The translations under genes and the position numbers were made by a program. A stretch of 52,992 nucleotides of DNA from an uncultured Pelagibacteraceae bacterium (GTDB lineage Bacteria; Pseudomonadota; Alphaproteobacteria; Pelagibacterales; Pelagibacteraceae). The stretch is from positions 1 to 52,992 of the forward strand of contig CACPOX010000007.1 of assembly GCA_902635665.1 (NCBI GenBank), written 5' to 3'. The notes under the pieces were generated by a model. It was not told where the DNA came from, searched no databases, and saw only the letters and a list, made by a program, of their open reading frames with translations. This document shows, piece after piece, positions 1 through 9,298 of this stretch; position 1 is the stretch's first letter; each line of letters starts with the position of its first letter.

Positions 1-2580
1 TAAGATTGTTCCTGATCCTAAAAGTTGGATTTTAGTTTTTTTGTATTTGTTAAATTCTTTTATTTTATACATGCCCTTTAAAATGCCTTCCTCACAATTT
101 TTATCTTTTGGTATTTCTGGGTGTGAGTAATTTTCATTCATTGTTGTAATATAATAAAAAACATTCTCGTTTTTCTCATGCATTCTTCTTAGACCTTCTC
201 TAAAAATTACCGCTAATTCATAATGAAATGTAGGATCATAAGTTACACAATTTGGAATAGTTGATGCAATTAAATGACTATGCCCATCCTGGTGTTGTAA
301 GCCTTCTCCAGCTAATGTTGTTCTTCCAGCTGTTGCACCTACCAAAAATCCTCTAGCCTGACTATCCCCGGCTGCCCAAGCTAGATCTCCGATTCTTTGA
401 AAACCAAACATTGAATAAAAAATATAAATTGGGATCATTTCGATATCATGATTAGTGTATGCAGTGGCAGCAGCAATCCATGAAGACATAGCACCAGCTT
501 CATTGATACCTTCCTCTAAAACTTGACCACTTTTGTCTTCTCTATAAGAACTTAATTGAGCTGCATCCTCAGGTTCATATTTTTGTCCTTCATGAGCATA
601 AATCCCTATTTTTTGAAAAAATCCTTCCATGCCAAACGTTCTTGCTTCGTCAGGAATAATAGGAACCAGTCTAGGAGATATATTTTTATCCCTTAATAAA
701 TTTGTTAACATTCTTACTAAGGCCATAGTAGTAGACATTTCTTTTTCACCAGTTGATACTTTCATGAAATCGAAAATATCTTTTGAAGGTGCTTTGATTG
801 GTTTAGCGAAAGTCGAACGTTCGGGTAAATATCCACCTAATTTAATTCTTCTGTCTTTTATGTATTTTATTTCTGGAGATTTTTCGTCAGGCCTAAAGTA
901 TTCAATATTTCTCACTTGTTCATCTGTTAAGGGAACATCAAATCGATCTCTATAGTACATCAAGTCATCAACATCTAATTTTTTCGTTTGATGAGTAGTA
1001 TTTACACTTTCTCCTGATTTTCCCATTCCATAACCTTTAATAGTTTTTGCAATTATCACTGTTGGGCTTCCTTGATGTTTAGTCGCTTTATCATATGCAG
1101 CAAAAACTTTGTGAGGATCGTGACCACCTCTATTAAGTCTCCAAATATCTGTATCTGACATGCTTGAAACTAATTCTAATGATTCAGGAGATTTCCCAAA
1201 AAACTTTTCTCTTACATAAGCACCGTCTCTTGCTTTCATTGCTTGGTACTCACCATCTACTGTCTCGTTCATAATTTTTATTAAGTGACCAGTTTTATCA
1301 TTAGCAAGCAACGAATCCCAATATGACCCCCAAATAACTTTAATTACATTCCAGCCAGATCCTCTGAAACTTCCCTCAAGCTCTTGAATAATTTTTCCAT
1401 TACCTCTAACGGGACCATCTAATCTTTGAAGATTGCAATTTATTACAAATATTAAATTATCTAAATTTTCTCTAGCAGCTAATCCAATAGCTCCCATTGA
1501 CTCAGGCTCATCCATTTCCCCATCGCCTAAAAAGGCCCATACTTTTCTTCCTTCATCTTTAATCAAACCTCTATTGATTAAATATTTCATGTATCTAGCT
1601 TGATATATAGCAAGCATAGGACCTAACCCCATGGATACAGTGGGGAACTGCCAAAAATTTGGCATTAGCCATGGATGTGGATATGACGATAAACCCCCAG
1701 GTTTTACCTCCTGTCTGAAACTATCTAATTGTTTTTCATTTAATCTACCTTCTAAGAAAGCTCTTGCATACATTCCTGGAGCACTATGTCCTTGAAAATA
1801 AATTAAATCTCCACCAAATTTGTTATTTTTTGCTCTCCAAAAATGATTCATCCCAACATCATATAATGTTGCAGCAGATGCAAATGTACCAATATGTCCA
1901 CCAAGCTCAGGATATTTTTTATTTGCTCGAACTACCATTGCTGCTGCATTCCATCTAATTAACGATCTAATTCTTCTTTCAATATTTTGATCACCACCAG
2001 ACTTTACTTCAGCCTCAGGAGGTATTGTGTTAATGTATGGTGTATTTTGAGTATAAGGAATATTTGCTCCTTCACGATAAGCTTTGTTAATTAGTTCTTT
2101 AATTAAAAAATGAGCTCTTTGATTTCCATCTTTAGAAATAACTGCAGATAAAGATTCCAGCCAATCTTCAGTTTCAAGTGGATCAATATCAGCCCCATTA
2201 ACTACTTGAATTGTAGATTGTTTTTTTTCAATTATAGGTTCAGATATAATTTTTTTTTCCTCTTTTTTTTCAGCCATTGCTTCTTCAGCTTGTTTAATTA
2301 CATTTTCTGTATCTTTTGGAAGAGTGCTTTCTGATGATGTTTTTGATGATGGTGTAAGATTAAGCAACAAATCTCCCTTAGAAACTTTATCACCAACTTT
2401 AACTGCTAAACTATCTACTTTTCCAGCAACGGTAGAAGGAATTTCAACACTTGATTTATCACTTTCAATTGTGACTATTGGATCATTTTGTTTAATTTGA
2501 TCACCAGGTTTTACAAGTATCTCTATAACCTCAACATTTTCAAAGTCACCAATGTCAGGAACAAGTAATTTTTCGCTCAT
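1..2580 (-). CDS. aceE: Pyruvate dehydrogenase E1 (homodimeric AceE type) with N-terminal lipoyl domain, partial
   Basis: Thiamine-diphosphate E1 of the pyruvate dehydrogenase complex, which decarboxylates pyruvate and acetylates lipoyl groups. The frame is open from ATG at 2580 to the left edge (860 codons). Residues 1-80 form a lipoyl domain with the lysine in ESDKSSVEIPS (K42). A charged Ala/Lys/Glu linker follows to about residue 135, and then an AceE body beginning ADIDPLETEDWLES. The thiamine-diphosphate motif GDGEMDEPE lies at about 352-360, followed by FVINCNLQRLDGP. The visible end, LLGSGTIL, matches a point roughly 190 residues before the end of E. coli AceE, so the C terminus is missing. 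Canonical AceE has no lipoyl domain; lipoyl domains normally sit on E2, or on E1-beta of alphaproteobacterial heterotetrameric enzymes. No Shine-Dalgarno site is visible. The E1 identity is near certain. Confidence 0.95.
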   Translation of the reverse strand, partial: MSEKLLVPDIGDFENVEVIEILVKPGDQIKQNDPIVTIESDKSSVEIPSTVAGKVDSLAVKVGDKVSKGDLLLNLTPSSKTSSESTLPKDTENVIKQAEEAMAEKKEEKKIISEPIIEKKQSTIQVVNGADIDPLETEDWLESLSAVISKDGNQRAHFLIKELINKAYREGANIPYTQNTPYINTIPPEAEVKSGGDQNIERRIRSLIRWNAAAMVVRANKKYPELGGHIGTFASAATLYDVGMNHFWRAKNNKFGGDLIYFQGHSAPGMYARAFLEGRLNEKQLDSFRQEVKPGGLSSYPHPWLMPNFWQFPTVSMGLGPMLAIYQARYMKYLINRGLIKDEGRKVWAFLGDGEMDEPESMGAIGLAARENLDNLIFVINCNLQRLDGPVRGNGKIIQELEGSFRGSGWNVIKVIWGSYWDSLLANDKTGHLIKIMNETVDGEYQAMKARDGAYVREKFFGKSPESLELVSSMSDTDIWRLNRGGHDPHKVFAAYDKATKHQGSPTVIIAKTIKGYGMGKSGESVNTTHQTKKLDVDDLMYYRDRFDVPLTDEQVRNIEYFRPDEKSPEIKYIKDRRIKLGGYLPERSTFAKPIKAPSKDIFDFMKVSTGEKEMSTTMALVRMLTNLLRDKNISPRLVPIIPDEARTFGMEGFFQKIGIYAHEGQKYEPEDAAQLSSYREDKSGQVLEEGINEAGAMSSWIAAATAYTNHDIEMIPIYIFYSMFGFQRIGDLAWAAGDSQARGFLVGATAGRTTLAGEGLQHQDGHSHLIASTIPNCVTYDPTFHYELAVIFREGLRRMHEKNENVFYYITTMNENYSHPEIPKDKNCEEGILKGMYKIKEFNKYKKTKIQLLGSGTIL

Positions 2581-2666
2581 TTTTAAATGTTTTATATACC
2601 CAAAAAAACATTATTGGATTTTATTTTATCACATTAATAAGGTTTTTTCGTTAATCTTATATTTTT

Positions 2667-2672
2667 ATTATA
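2667..2672 (-). promoter_or_regulatory. Possible -10 element upstream of aceE
   Basis: TATAAT on the minus strand, about 87 nt upstream of the aceE start, in the 126-nt gap between thiolase and aceE. The hexamer 17 nt further upstream is TTCATT, a poor -35. In DNA this AT-rich such a match can arise by chance. Confidence 0.25.
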
Positions 2673-2706
2673 CAAAAAATAAAAAAATAAATGAATATTA
2701 AGCTTT

Positions 2707-3897
2707 TTAGCTTCTCTCAACACACATAGCTATTCCCATACCACCACCAATACAGAGTGCCGCACAACCTTTTTTTTTATCTTGCTTAATCATTTCATGG
2801 ACAAGTGTAACCAAAATTCTTGCCCCAGAAGCTCCAATTGGATGACCTAAGGCAATTGCTCCTCCATTTACATTAACTTTTTGTTCAGGAATTTTTAATT
2901 CTTCAATTACCGCAATGCTTTGTGCTGCAAAGGCTTCATTAATTTCAAATAGGTCTACTTCATCAATTTTCCAATTTGCTTTAGATAAAGCTTCTTGAAT
3001 TGAGGGTATAGGTCCCAATCCCATTAATGAAGGCTCAACCCCACAAGTAGCCCAAGATACAATTTTAACCAATGGCTCTAATGATTTTTTTTCTGCTTGT
3101 TCTCTAGACATTAAAACTAAGGCTGCAGCTCCATCGTTTATGCCTGAGGAATTTCCAGGTGTTACAGTCCCATTTTCTTTGAATACTGTTTTTAATTTTT
3201 TTAAATCATCTATACTTAAATTTTCTCTAGGATGTTCATCTTTTTCAAAAATAAATTTTTTATCACCATCTTCAATTTGTAATTTAATCAGCTCATCCTG
3301 AAATTTATTTTCACTATATGCTTTTTCTGTTTTTTTCTGAGAATTTAAAGAAAAATTATCTTGTTCATCTCTTGAAATTTTATATTTATCGGCAACATTC
3401 TCAGCTGTGACACCCATATGATAATCATTAAATGAATCTAGCAGACCATCTTTTATCATTGTATCTACTAATTTATTTTCAGAAAATTTTTTATCTTCTC
3501 TATAATAAATTGCATGAGTTGCTCTAGACATATTTTCTTGACCACCTGCAATTACAATTTGGTTTTCTCCTAACTTAATTGATTGATATCCCGATACAAC
3601 AGATCTTAATCCAGATCCACAGACTTGATTAACAATGTGAGCAGGTTTTGAAACTGGTACTCCGGCAATAATTGAAGCTTGCCTAGCGGGATTTTGACCA
3701 AGTCCAGAGGTTAAAACGTGCCCCATAATCACTTCATCGATCTCCTCCTCTATATCTAATTTTGATTTATAAATTACTTCTTTAATTACTATTGAACCTA
3801 ATTTTGATGCGCTAAGATTTTTTAACGAACCTTTATATCTTCCAATTGGGGTTCTTAGTGCTGAAGTAATTACAACATCGTTAGAGTTTTTGCTCAT
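2707..3897 (-). CDS. atoB: Acetyl-CoA acetyltransferase (thiolase)
   Basis: Degradative/biosynthetic thiolase that interconverts two acetyl-CoA with acetoacetyl-CoA plus CoA in the cytoplasm. It is 396 residues, the usual family length. The nucleophile is C93 in [18 protein letters not shown]352 in [14 protein letters not shown] and the second catalytic cysteine C382 in CIGGGMG are all present. It is followed by aceE 126 nt downstream and lies about 5.4 kb from an acetoacetyl-CoA synthetase on the same strand. Together these two could turn acetoacetate into acetyl-CoA. The chain-length preference (acetoacetyl versus longer 3-ketoacyl) cannot be read from the sequence, but the pattern resembles PhaA/AtoB rather than FadA. 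Confidence 0.93.
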   Translation of the reverse strand: MSKNSNDVVITSALRTPIGRYKGSLKNLSASKLGSIVIKEVIYKSKLDIEEEIDEVIMGHVLTSGLGQNPARQASIIAGVPVSKPAHIVNQVCGSGLRSVVSGYQSIKLGENQIVIAGGQENMSRATHAIYYREDKKFSENKLVDTMIKDGLLDSFNDYHMGVTAENVADKYKISRDEQDNFSLNSQKKTEKAYSENKFQDELIKLQIEDGDKKFIFEKDEHPRENLSIDDLKKLKTVFKENGTVTPGNSSGINDGAAALVLMSREQAEKKSLEPLVKIVSWATCGVEPSLMGLGPIPSIQEALSKANWKIDEVDLFEINEAFAAQSIAVIEELKIPEQKVNVNGGAIALGHPIGASGARILVTLVHEMIKQDKKKGCAALCIGGGMGIAMCVERS

Positions 3898-3970
3898 AAA
3901 GTAATTAACATAATATTTTATAAGTTAAATTACATCAAAAACTTTGATATATGGAATATATTATTTAAAT

Positions 3971-4047
3971 GGACCGCTGGCCAAATTGGATAAGGCGCTC
4001 GGCTACGAACCGGGAGATTCCAGATTCGAGTTCTGGGCGGTCCACCA
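3971..4047 (+). tRNA. tRNA-Arg (anticodon ACG), CCA encoded
   Basis: A complete cloverleaf can be drawn. The acceptor GGACCGC pairs with GCGGTCC, the D arm is GCC...GGC, and the anticodon stem CTCGG/CCGGG encloses loop CTACGAA. The T stem CCAGA/TCTGG encloses TTCGAGT. The discriminator is A and CCA is encoded. Anticodon ACG reads CGN Arg codons after A34-to-inosine editing. It is divergent from the thiolase gene. Confidence 0.96.
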
Positions 4048-4055
4048 ACAAGGAA

Positions 4056-4160
4056 ATGGAAATGTTTAATCGGCTTTTAAAAGCATCTTTACAAAAATCA
4101 GTAATTTATTTTTTTATAATTATTTTTATTATTTTATTAATTTTAACTTTTCTATTATAA
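4056..4160 (+). CDS. Possible small single-span membrane peptide
   Basis: A 34-codon frame just after the tRNA: ATG at 4056, or at 4062, where AGGA lies about 7 nt upstream. It encodes a short basic start (FNRLLKASLQK) and then about 20 hydrophobic residues, almost all Ile, Leu and Phe, to the stop. It ends 6 nt before the thioesterase start and could be co-transcribed with it. I recognise no family. AT-rich DNA easily gives Ile/Phe/Leu-rich frames, so this may not be a gene. Confidence 0.3.
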   Translation: MEMFNRLLKASLQKSVIYFFIIIFIILLILTFLL

Positions 4161-4166
4161 AAAATT

Positions 4167-4592
4167 ATGAGCAAAGAATTTGAGCAAATAAGTATTAAAC
4201 CTGGATTTATGAAACACAATGGGGGTGTTTTATTTAGAACTATTTCAGAGACTGAATACGAATTTAAATCTATAATTAGTGAAAACCATTTAAATGCTGC
4301 AGGAATAACTCACGGAGGCTATTTATCCGCATTAATAGATGCAGGAGCGGGAACAGCCGCACATAGAGCTGCAGGAAATGCTCCATGTGTAACTATCTCT
4401 TTAGATATAAAATTTATAGGCACTTCAAAAGTTGGAGATAAAATTATTGGACATACAAAAATTTTAAAAAAAACAAATACTCTTGTCTTTTTATTTTGCG
4501 AGCTAAAATGTAATGATAAAATAATTACTTCTGCATCTGGAGTATGGAAAATTATTAAAATAAAGCCTTCCAATTTAGGACCGGGTGGGTAA
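4167..4592 (+). CDS. PaaI-family hotdog-fold thioesterase
   Basis: A 141-residue single hotdog domain, predicted to hydrolyse an acyl- or phenylacyl-CoA thioester in the cytoplasm. The family signature is at residues 45-58: Asn, then HGGYLSALIDA with H49-G50-G51 and the acidic D58 on the hotdog helix. The strand segment CVTISLDIKFIGTSKVGDKI is the usual second half of the fold. It is convergent with the TRAP permease gene, whose stop is 2 nt away. The substrate cannot be predicted; assignment is to family level only. Confidence 0.85.
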   Translation: MSKEFEQISIKPGFMKHNGGVLFRTISETEYEFKSIISENHLNAAGITHGGYLSALIDAGAGTAAHRAAGNAPCVTISLDIKFIGTSKVGDKIIGHTKILKKTNTLVFLFCELKCNDKIITSASGVWKIIKIKPSNLGPGG

Positions 4593-4594
4593 TT

Positions 4595-6916
4595 TTACTC
4601 TTTTCTTTTTAAGTTAAAGTAGCCAAATACTACTAACAATAATATTGCTATAGGATAAACAATATTTTTTGATGGTCTATCTGAATTTTCAATTTTAAAT
4701 TCACTTATATAGTCTCCCATTTCAAAACCATTTCTTTTTGCTTGTCCATTCCATTTCAAATTATCAACAACAACTTTGTCATTTTGTTTCAATAATGTAA
4801 TTCCATAGTCCTCTAAAGTAAATTTATCCTCAAAAGTATTTTTTGATATCACAAATAACTTATATCTTTCACCATATAAACTGGGCCTTGTTATTTTAAT
4901 TTGAATTTCTTTTGTTGAGTCTAATTTTATTGAATTAATTTTAGTAATATCTTCATAATTATATTTTGGATAAAATTTGTTTAAAGCAAAATCAGGTGAC
5001 AACAAAGAAATAGAGATAACTAAAAAAATAATTATTTCATACCATTTAAGTTTATTAAAAAACCAGCCTTGAGTAGCTGAAGTAAAAACTAAAATCCCAA
5101 TTAAAGAAGTAATAATTACAATCAACCCATGCCAAATGTTTTCAATGCCAATAAGTAAAAGTTCATGGTTAAATAAAAATACAATTGGTAAAATTCCTGT
5201 TCTTAAACTGTACCAAAAAGCTTGTACCCCTGTTCTTAAAGGATCTCCACCAGATATCCCTGCGGCAGCATAAGAGGCAAGTCCGACAGGTGGTGTTACA
5301 TCAGCCATTAAACCAAAATAAAAAACAAATAAATGAACTGCAATTAACGGAAAAATAAAGCCTGAAGCATTTCCAACATCTACTAAAACAGTCGCCATTA
5401 AAGAAGCAACAACAACATAATTTGCAGTTGTTGGTAAACCCATTCCTAAAAGTAAACATAGAATGATTGTTAAAAACAATAAAATAGTAACGTTATCCTT
5501 GGCTATAGATTCTATAACTATTATTAAATTAGTACTCAAACCAGTAGATCCAACCGCTCCAACTATAATACCTGCAGTTGCGATTGCTATACCAACAGCA
5601 ACCATATTTAGTGCACCTTTTTCAAAACCTACTATTGTTTGATTAAACCATTCTTTAAGAGCATCTTTTTTAAATTCGTTTTTTATTAACAAATTTATTA
5701 AATTTACTAAAACTAAAGTAATTGTTGCATAAAAAATTGAATAGGACGCTGTAAACCTTAAATAAACCAAAGTATAAATTAAAACAAAAATTGGTATTAA
5801 AAAATGCACCCCAGATAAAAAAGTTTTTTTTAAATGAGGAACATCTGCATCATCCATTCCCTTAAGATTTAATTTTAAAGCTTCTAAATGTGAAATATAG
5901 AATAATGCTATATAAGAAATAATAGCTGGTAAGAAAGCATGTTTAACTATTTCAAAGTAAGTTACACCAATAAAACTTGCCATTACGAATGCTGCCGCCC
6001 CCATGACAGGTGGCATGATCTGACCATTGACTGATGAGGAAACCTCAATAGCACCAGCTTTTTCTTTTGAAAAACCAGTTTTTTTCATAATTGGAATTGT
6101 AAATGTTCCAGTAGTAACTGTGTTTGCAATTGAAGATCCTGAAATTAATCCAGTCATACCTGAACCTAATATTGCTGCCTTTGCTGGTCCCCCTCTCATT
6201 TTTCCAACCATTGCAAAAGCAAGATCTAAAAAATATTTTCCACCACCAGCAGTTTCAAGCAAAGCACCAAATAAAACAAATAAGAAAATAAAATCTACTG
6301 ATACCCCAATCGGAATTCCAAAAATTGCTTCTTGATCAAGCCACTGGAAGCCTACAAGTCTATTTAAAGATAAACCACCATGCGATATTATTTCAGGCGC
6401 ATACCTTCCAAAGTATGAAAACAATAAAAAACAACTAGCTATAATTACCAAAGGTAAGCCAATTGCTCTTCTGGTAGCCTCTAAAAGAATCAAAATTCCA
6501 CATCCTCCTAAAATCAATTCTAATGGAAAATTTAATGTTTCTGATATTCTAAGATTTAAAAGAACACCCCCTCTTTCAACCAACTGATCATAAAAAAAAT
6601 AAATATAAAGGCACGATATCGCTCCCATAAAACTGATCAAAACATCAAAAAACGAAATTTTCTTACCTTTTGATATTGGGTAAATTAAAAAGGCTATAGT
6701 TAAAGCAAAACCTAAATGAATTGCCCTTGCTGGCAATCCCTTAAACATTCCAAAATTCAACATAAATGGAAATGGTGAAGCGTACCAAAGTTGAAATAAT
6801 GACCAAATAATTGCTATTGCTGAAACAATTTTCAAATGAAAACCGGTAAGATTCCTAGTTGGTGATAAGTCTTCGCTTATTTTATTTTTAATTTTACTGC
6901 TGATTGAGTCGCTCAT
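4595..6916 (-). CDS. TRAP transporter fused permease, TAXI type, with DUF3394 C-terminal domain
   Basis: Fused small (4TM) and large (12TM) membrane subunits of a TAXI-type TRAP transporter, which imports organic acids using an ion gradient. It is 773 residues with many membrane helices. The large-subunit signatures are VSSSVNGQIMPPVMGAAAFVMA and GMGLPTTANYVVVASL. The Asp/Pro-rich loop MADVTPPVGLASYAAAGISGG is also present. Residues about 640-773 form a soluble domain with a final helix (YGERYKLFVI, then KRNGFEMGDYI and DRPSKN) that I recognise as the DUF3394 extension of this permease group. Its receptor partner is encoded immediately upstream, separated by a terminator-like hairpin. The ligand is unknown. 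Confidence 0.92.
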   Translation of the reverse strand: MSDSISSKIKNKISEDLSPTRNLTGFHLKIVSAIAIIWSLFQLWYASPFPFMLNFGMFKGLPARAIHLGFALTIAFLIYPISKGKKISFFDVLISFMGAISCLYIYFFYDQLVERGGVLLNLRISETLNFPLELILGGCGILILLEATRRAIGLPLVIIASCFLLFSYFGRYAPEIISHGGLSLNRLVGFQWLDQEAIFGIPIGVSVDFIFLFVLFGALLETAGGGKYFLDLAFAMVGKMRGGPAKAAILGSGMTGLISGSSIANTVTTGTFTIPIMKKTGFSKEKAGAIEVSSSVNGQIMPPVMGAAAFVMASFIGVTYFEIVKHAFLPAIISYIALFYISHLEALKLNLKGMDDADVPHLKKTFLSGVHFLIPIFVLIYTLVYLRFTASYSIFYATITLVLVNLINLLIKNEFKKDALKEWFNQTIVGFEKGALNMVAVGIAIATAGIIVGAVGSTGLSTNLIIVIESIAKDNVTILLFLTIILCLLLGMGLPTTANYVVVASLMATVLVDVGNASGFIFPLIAVHLFVFYFGLMADVTPPVGLASYAAAGISGGDPLRTGVQAFWYSLRTGILPIVFLFNHELLLIGIENIWHGLIVIITSLIGILVFTSATQGWFFNKLKWYEIIIFLVISISLLSPDFALNKFYPKYNYEDITKINSIKLDSTKEIQIKITRPSLYGERYKLFVISKNTFEDKFTLEDYGITLLKQNDKVVVDNLKWNGQAKRNGFEMGDYISEFKIENSDRPSKNIVYPIAILLLVVFGYFNLKRKE

Positions 6917-6937
6917 TAAAATTATTCATACCATAAA

Positions 6938-6970
6938 AAAAAGGCCCGGTAAAAATTACCAGGCCTTTTT
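6938..6970. terminator. Hairpin between the TAXI receptor and permease genes
   Basis: An inverted repeat, AAAAAGGCC-C-GGTAA with TTACC-A-GGCCTTTTT, loop AAA and one mismatch. On the minus strand the stem is followed by a run of U, as in an intrinsic terminator. It lies between two genes of one transporter, so it may be a partial terminator that lets the receptor be made in excess over the permease. Confidence 0.75.
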
Positions 6971-6987
6971 AATTAATAAATATTGGA

Positions 6988-7992
6988 TTACATTAACCCA
7001 GCTTCTTTATAGTATTTTATTGCTCCTGGATGTAATGGAGCAGATAAACCATCTTTAATCATGTTTTTCTTTTCCAAGAATCCAAATGCTGGATGTTGTT
7101 TTTTGAAATCATCAAAATTTTCCATCACAGCTTTTGTAACTAAATAAACAAGCTCTTCAGAAACATCTGCAGAAGTAACAACAGTAGCTTTTACACCAAA
7201 AGTTGTAGCATCTTTTTTCTGACCTGTGTAAGTTCCTTTAGGTATTACTGCCTGTGCATAATAATCTGCACCATTAATTAAACCTTGAACCTCAGAACCT
7301 GTTAAATTAATTGGAGATGCTTTAGCTGCACAAGTTGCTGCTTGTTCCATAGCACCATTTGGAAATCCAACTGAATAACCAAATGCATCTATTTTTCCGT
7401 CACATAGCGCTTTAACTTGTTCAGAAGAAGTAAGTTCAGTTGTTGATTTAAAGAAACTATTATCAACACCCATCGCTTTCATCAGTTCTTCCATAGTTCC
7501 TCTTTGACCTGAACCAGGATTACCGATGTTAACTACTTTTCCTTTTAGTCCAGCAAAATCTTTGATTTTTGCTTTTTTTCTAGCCCAAATTTGAAAAGGC
7601 TCATTGTGAACTGAGAAAACTGCTCTTAAATTACTAAATTGTTTTCCTTCCCATTTACTAGATCCATTAACAGCATGATACTGCCAGTCTGATTGCGCTA
7701 CACCAAATTGGAATTCTCCAGCTGCTATCTGACCAATATTGTAGTTAGATCCACCAGTGGATGGAGCAGTACATCTATAAGCTTTAGCTGTACCTTTTTT
7801 TCTACCATGTTCAGCACTAATTGCTGATTTGTGAAGCATTTTACATATAGCGTTCCCTGTTTGAAAATATACTCCTGTAGGTCCGCCTGTTCCTATCGTA
7901 AAGAACTCAGCTGATTTAGCAACAGTTGTCAAAGACAATGATGCGAATAAAATCAGTAAAGCACTTGATAGAGATGTGATTATTTTTTTCAT
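6988..7992 (-). CDS. TAXI-family TRAP transporter solute-binding protein
   Basis: Periplasmic receptor for the TRAP permease encoded next. It is 334 residues. A signal peptide is clear: KK near the N terminus, a hydrophobic core, then a likely cleavage after AKSA. The mature protein begins EFFTIGTGGPTGVYFQTGNAIC, the typical TAXI opening. Further landmarks are STGGSNYNIGQIAAGEFQFGVAQSD and VVNIGNPGSGQRGTMEEL. A strong Shine-Dalgarno, GAGGGG, lies 6 nt before ATG, unusual in this window and consistent with high expression of a binding protein. The neighbouring acetoacetyl-CoA synthetase and aminotransferase suggest an organic or amino acid ligand, but that is inference. Confidence 0.93.
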   Translation of the reverse strand: MKKIITSLSSALLILFASLSLTTVAKSAEFFTIGTGGPTGVYFQTGNAICKMLHKSAISAEHGRKKGTAKAYRCTAPSTGGSNYNIGQIAAGEFQFGVAQSDWQYHAVNGSSKWEGKQFSNLRAVFSVHNEPFQIWARKKAKIKDFAGLKGKVVNIGNPGSGQRGTMEELMKAMGVDNSFFKSTTELTSSEQVKALCDGKIDAFGYSVGFPNGAMEQAATCAAKASPINLTGSEVQGLINGADYYAQAVIPKGTYTGQKKDATTFGVKATVVTSADVSEELVYLVTKAVMENFDDFKKQHPAFGFLEKKNMIKDGLSAPLHPGAIKYYKEAGLM

Positions 7993-8071
7993 TGTTTACC
8001 CCTCTATTTATATGTCGTTATTTTTATAAGTTTATTCTAACAAAAAATAATCGTAGGTGTACAGAGTGATT

Positions 8072-9298
8072 TTATAAGTTTTCTGACCAATTTTTTAGTT
8101 TATTTACACCTTCTACTATTTTTGGCGCAAACTTTTTAATTAGATTTTCATCAATTTTTTTTGTTTCATCAATATTATTCATAAACTCTTGTCCATCAAA
8201 ATCTGTAAAACTTAACCTTGCTAACATTTTATCTGGATTAAACCCAAAATCAGAACCTGGTAATAAAGCAACTCCAGTATTATTTAATATATCCTTACAC
8301 ATATCTGATGAAGTTTTAAATTTGTTATTTAAAAATTCTGGCATTAAATAAAATCCTCCATGAGGTTCATTAATCAACACCTTGTTTGATTTTAAGTTTG
8401 AAAAAACATATTTACCAACTGCACTTAAAATATCTACTGATTTTGTAATATAATTTGAATGATCATTTTCGTAAGCTTTGATTGCTGCATACTGAATAGG
8501 TGCGCTCACAGCCGAAAAAGTTTCACTAGCTAATACATTGATCATATTTTTTATATTATTCAATTCATCTGGAATTATAAAATAACCAAGTCTCCATCCC
8601 CCTGCACCACACCATTTACTAAGTCCAGTACTAATAATAGTTTTTCCAGGACAATAACTTGAGATAGATTTAAAATTTTTCGAAAATGTTAATTCTGAAT
8701 ATATTTCATCTGATAAAATTATAAGATTATACTTTTTGGCAATTTCTGAAATTTCTTCTAGTTTGTTACACACCTGTCCGGAAGGATTGTTCGGTGAATT
8801 TAAAAATAATAAATAATTTTTATCTTTATCTTTTGACACGATTTTTTCAATTTGTGCTCCAGTAGGAAACCAGTTGTTTTCTCTTTCTGTTTGTAGAATT
8901 TGAATTTTATTTCTCCCTAAAATAGCTTGCGGTGCATATGAAACCCAACTGGGTGCTGGCAATATAATTTCACCATCAAAAATTACATGCAATAAAAACA
9001 TTAATTCTTTAGATCCTGGTCCAATTATTACATTATTCGCTTTGTAGTTATAATTTTTCTTTTTAGATGAATATCTCGCTACAGCTTCCCTTAATTCCTC
9101 AAGGCCCTGCATAGGTAGATATTTGTTTTGATAGGCATTACTTTTTAATTCTTCAACAACATCTTCAGGTACTTTAAATGGTGATTGTCCAAAACCAAAT
9201 TTAAAGATTTTTTTTCCTTGTTCTTCTAGTTGTTTTGAAGTTTCATTAATTGCAAGAGTAGATGATGGCTTTAGGTCTTTGACAAGATTTTTTAACAT
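8072..9298 (-). CDS. Class I/II pyridoxal-phosphate aminotransferase
   Basis: Fold-type I aminotransferase of 408 residues, related to aspartate/aromatic aminotransferases. Visible PLP-site residues are NSPNNPSG (167-174), SDEIYSELTF (D197, Y200), the Schiff-base lysine K228 in STGLSKWCGAGGWRLG and R236. A further match is LPGSDFGF near the C terminus. Its ATG at 9298 directly abuts the stop codon of the acetoacetyl-CoA synthetase gene (TAAATG), so the two are translationally linked. The amino-acid substrate cannot be fixed from sequence. The pairing suggests it feeds or drains a keto acid used with the neighbouring CoA ligase. Confidence 0.88.
   Translation of the reverse strand: MLKNLVKDLKPSSTLAINETSKQLEEQGKKIFKFGFGQSPFKVPEDVVEELKSNAYQNKYLPMQGLEELREAVARYSSKKKNYNYKANNVIIGPGSKELMFLLHVIFDGEIILPAPSWVSYAPQAILGRNKIQILQTERENNWFPTGAQIEKIVSKDKDKNYLLFLNSPNNPSGQVCNKLEEISEIAKKYNLIILSDEIYSELTFSKNFKSISSYCPGKTIISTGLSKWCGAGGWRLGYFIIPDELNNIKNMINVLASETFSAVSAPIQYAAIKAYENDHSNYITKSVDILSAVGKYVFSNLKSNKVLINEPHGGFYLMPEFLNNKFKTSSDMCKDILNNTGVALLPGSDFGFNPDKMLARLSFTDFDGQEFMNNIDETKKIDENLIKKFAPKIVEGVNKLKNWSENL

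Noticed and set aside
629..1958. Short plus-strand frames in the first 2 kb
   Set aside because: They are antisense to aceE, whose frame is complete on the minus strand and matches the AceE family throughout.
3969..4055. Coding frame across tRNA-Arg
   Set aside because: Its first 29 codons are the tRNA sequence; only the 3' part could be a separate peptide and is listed as such.
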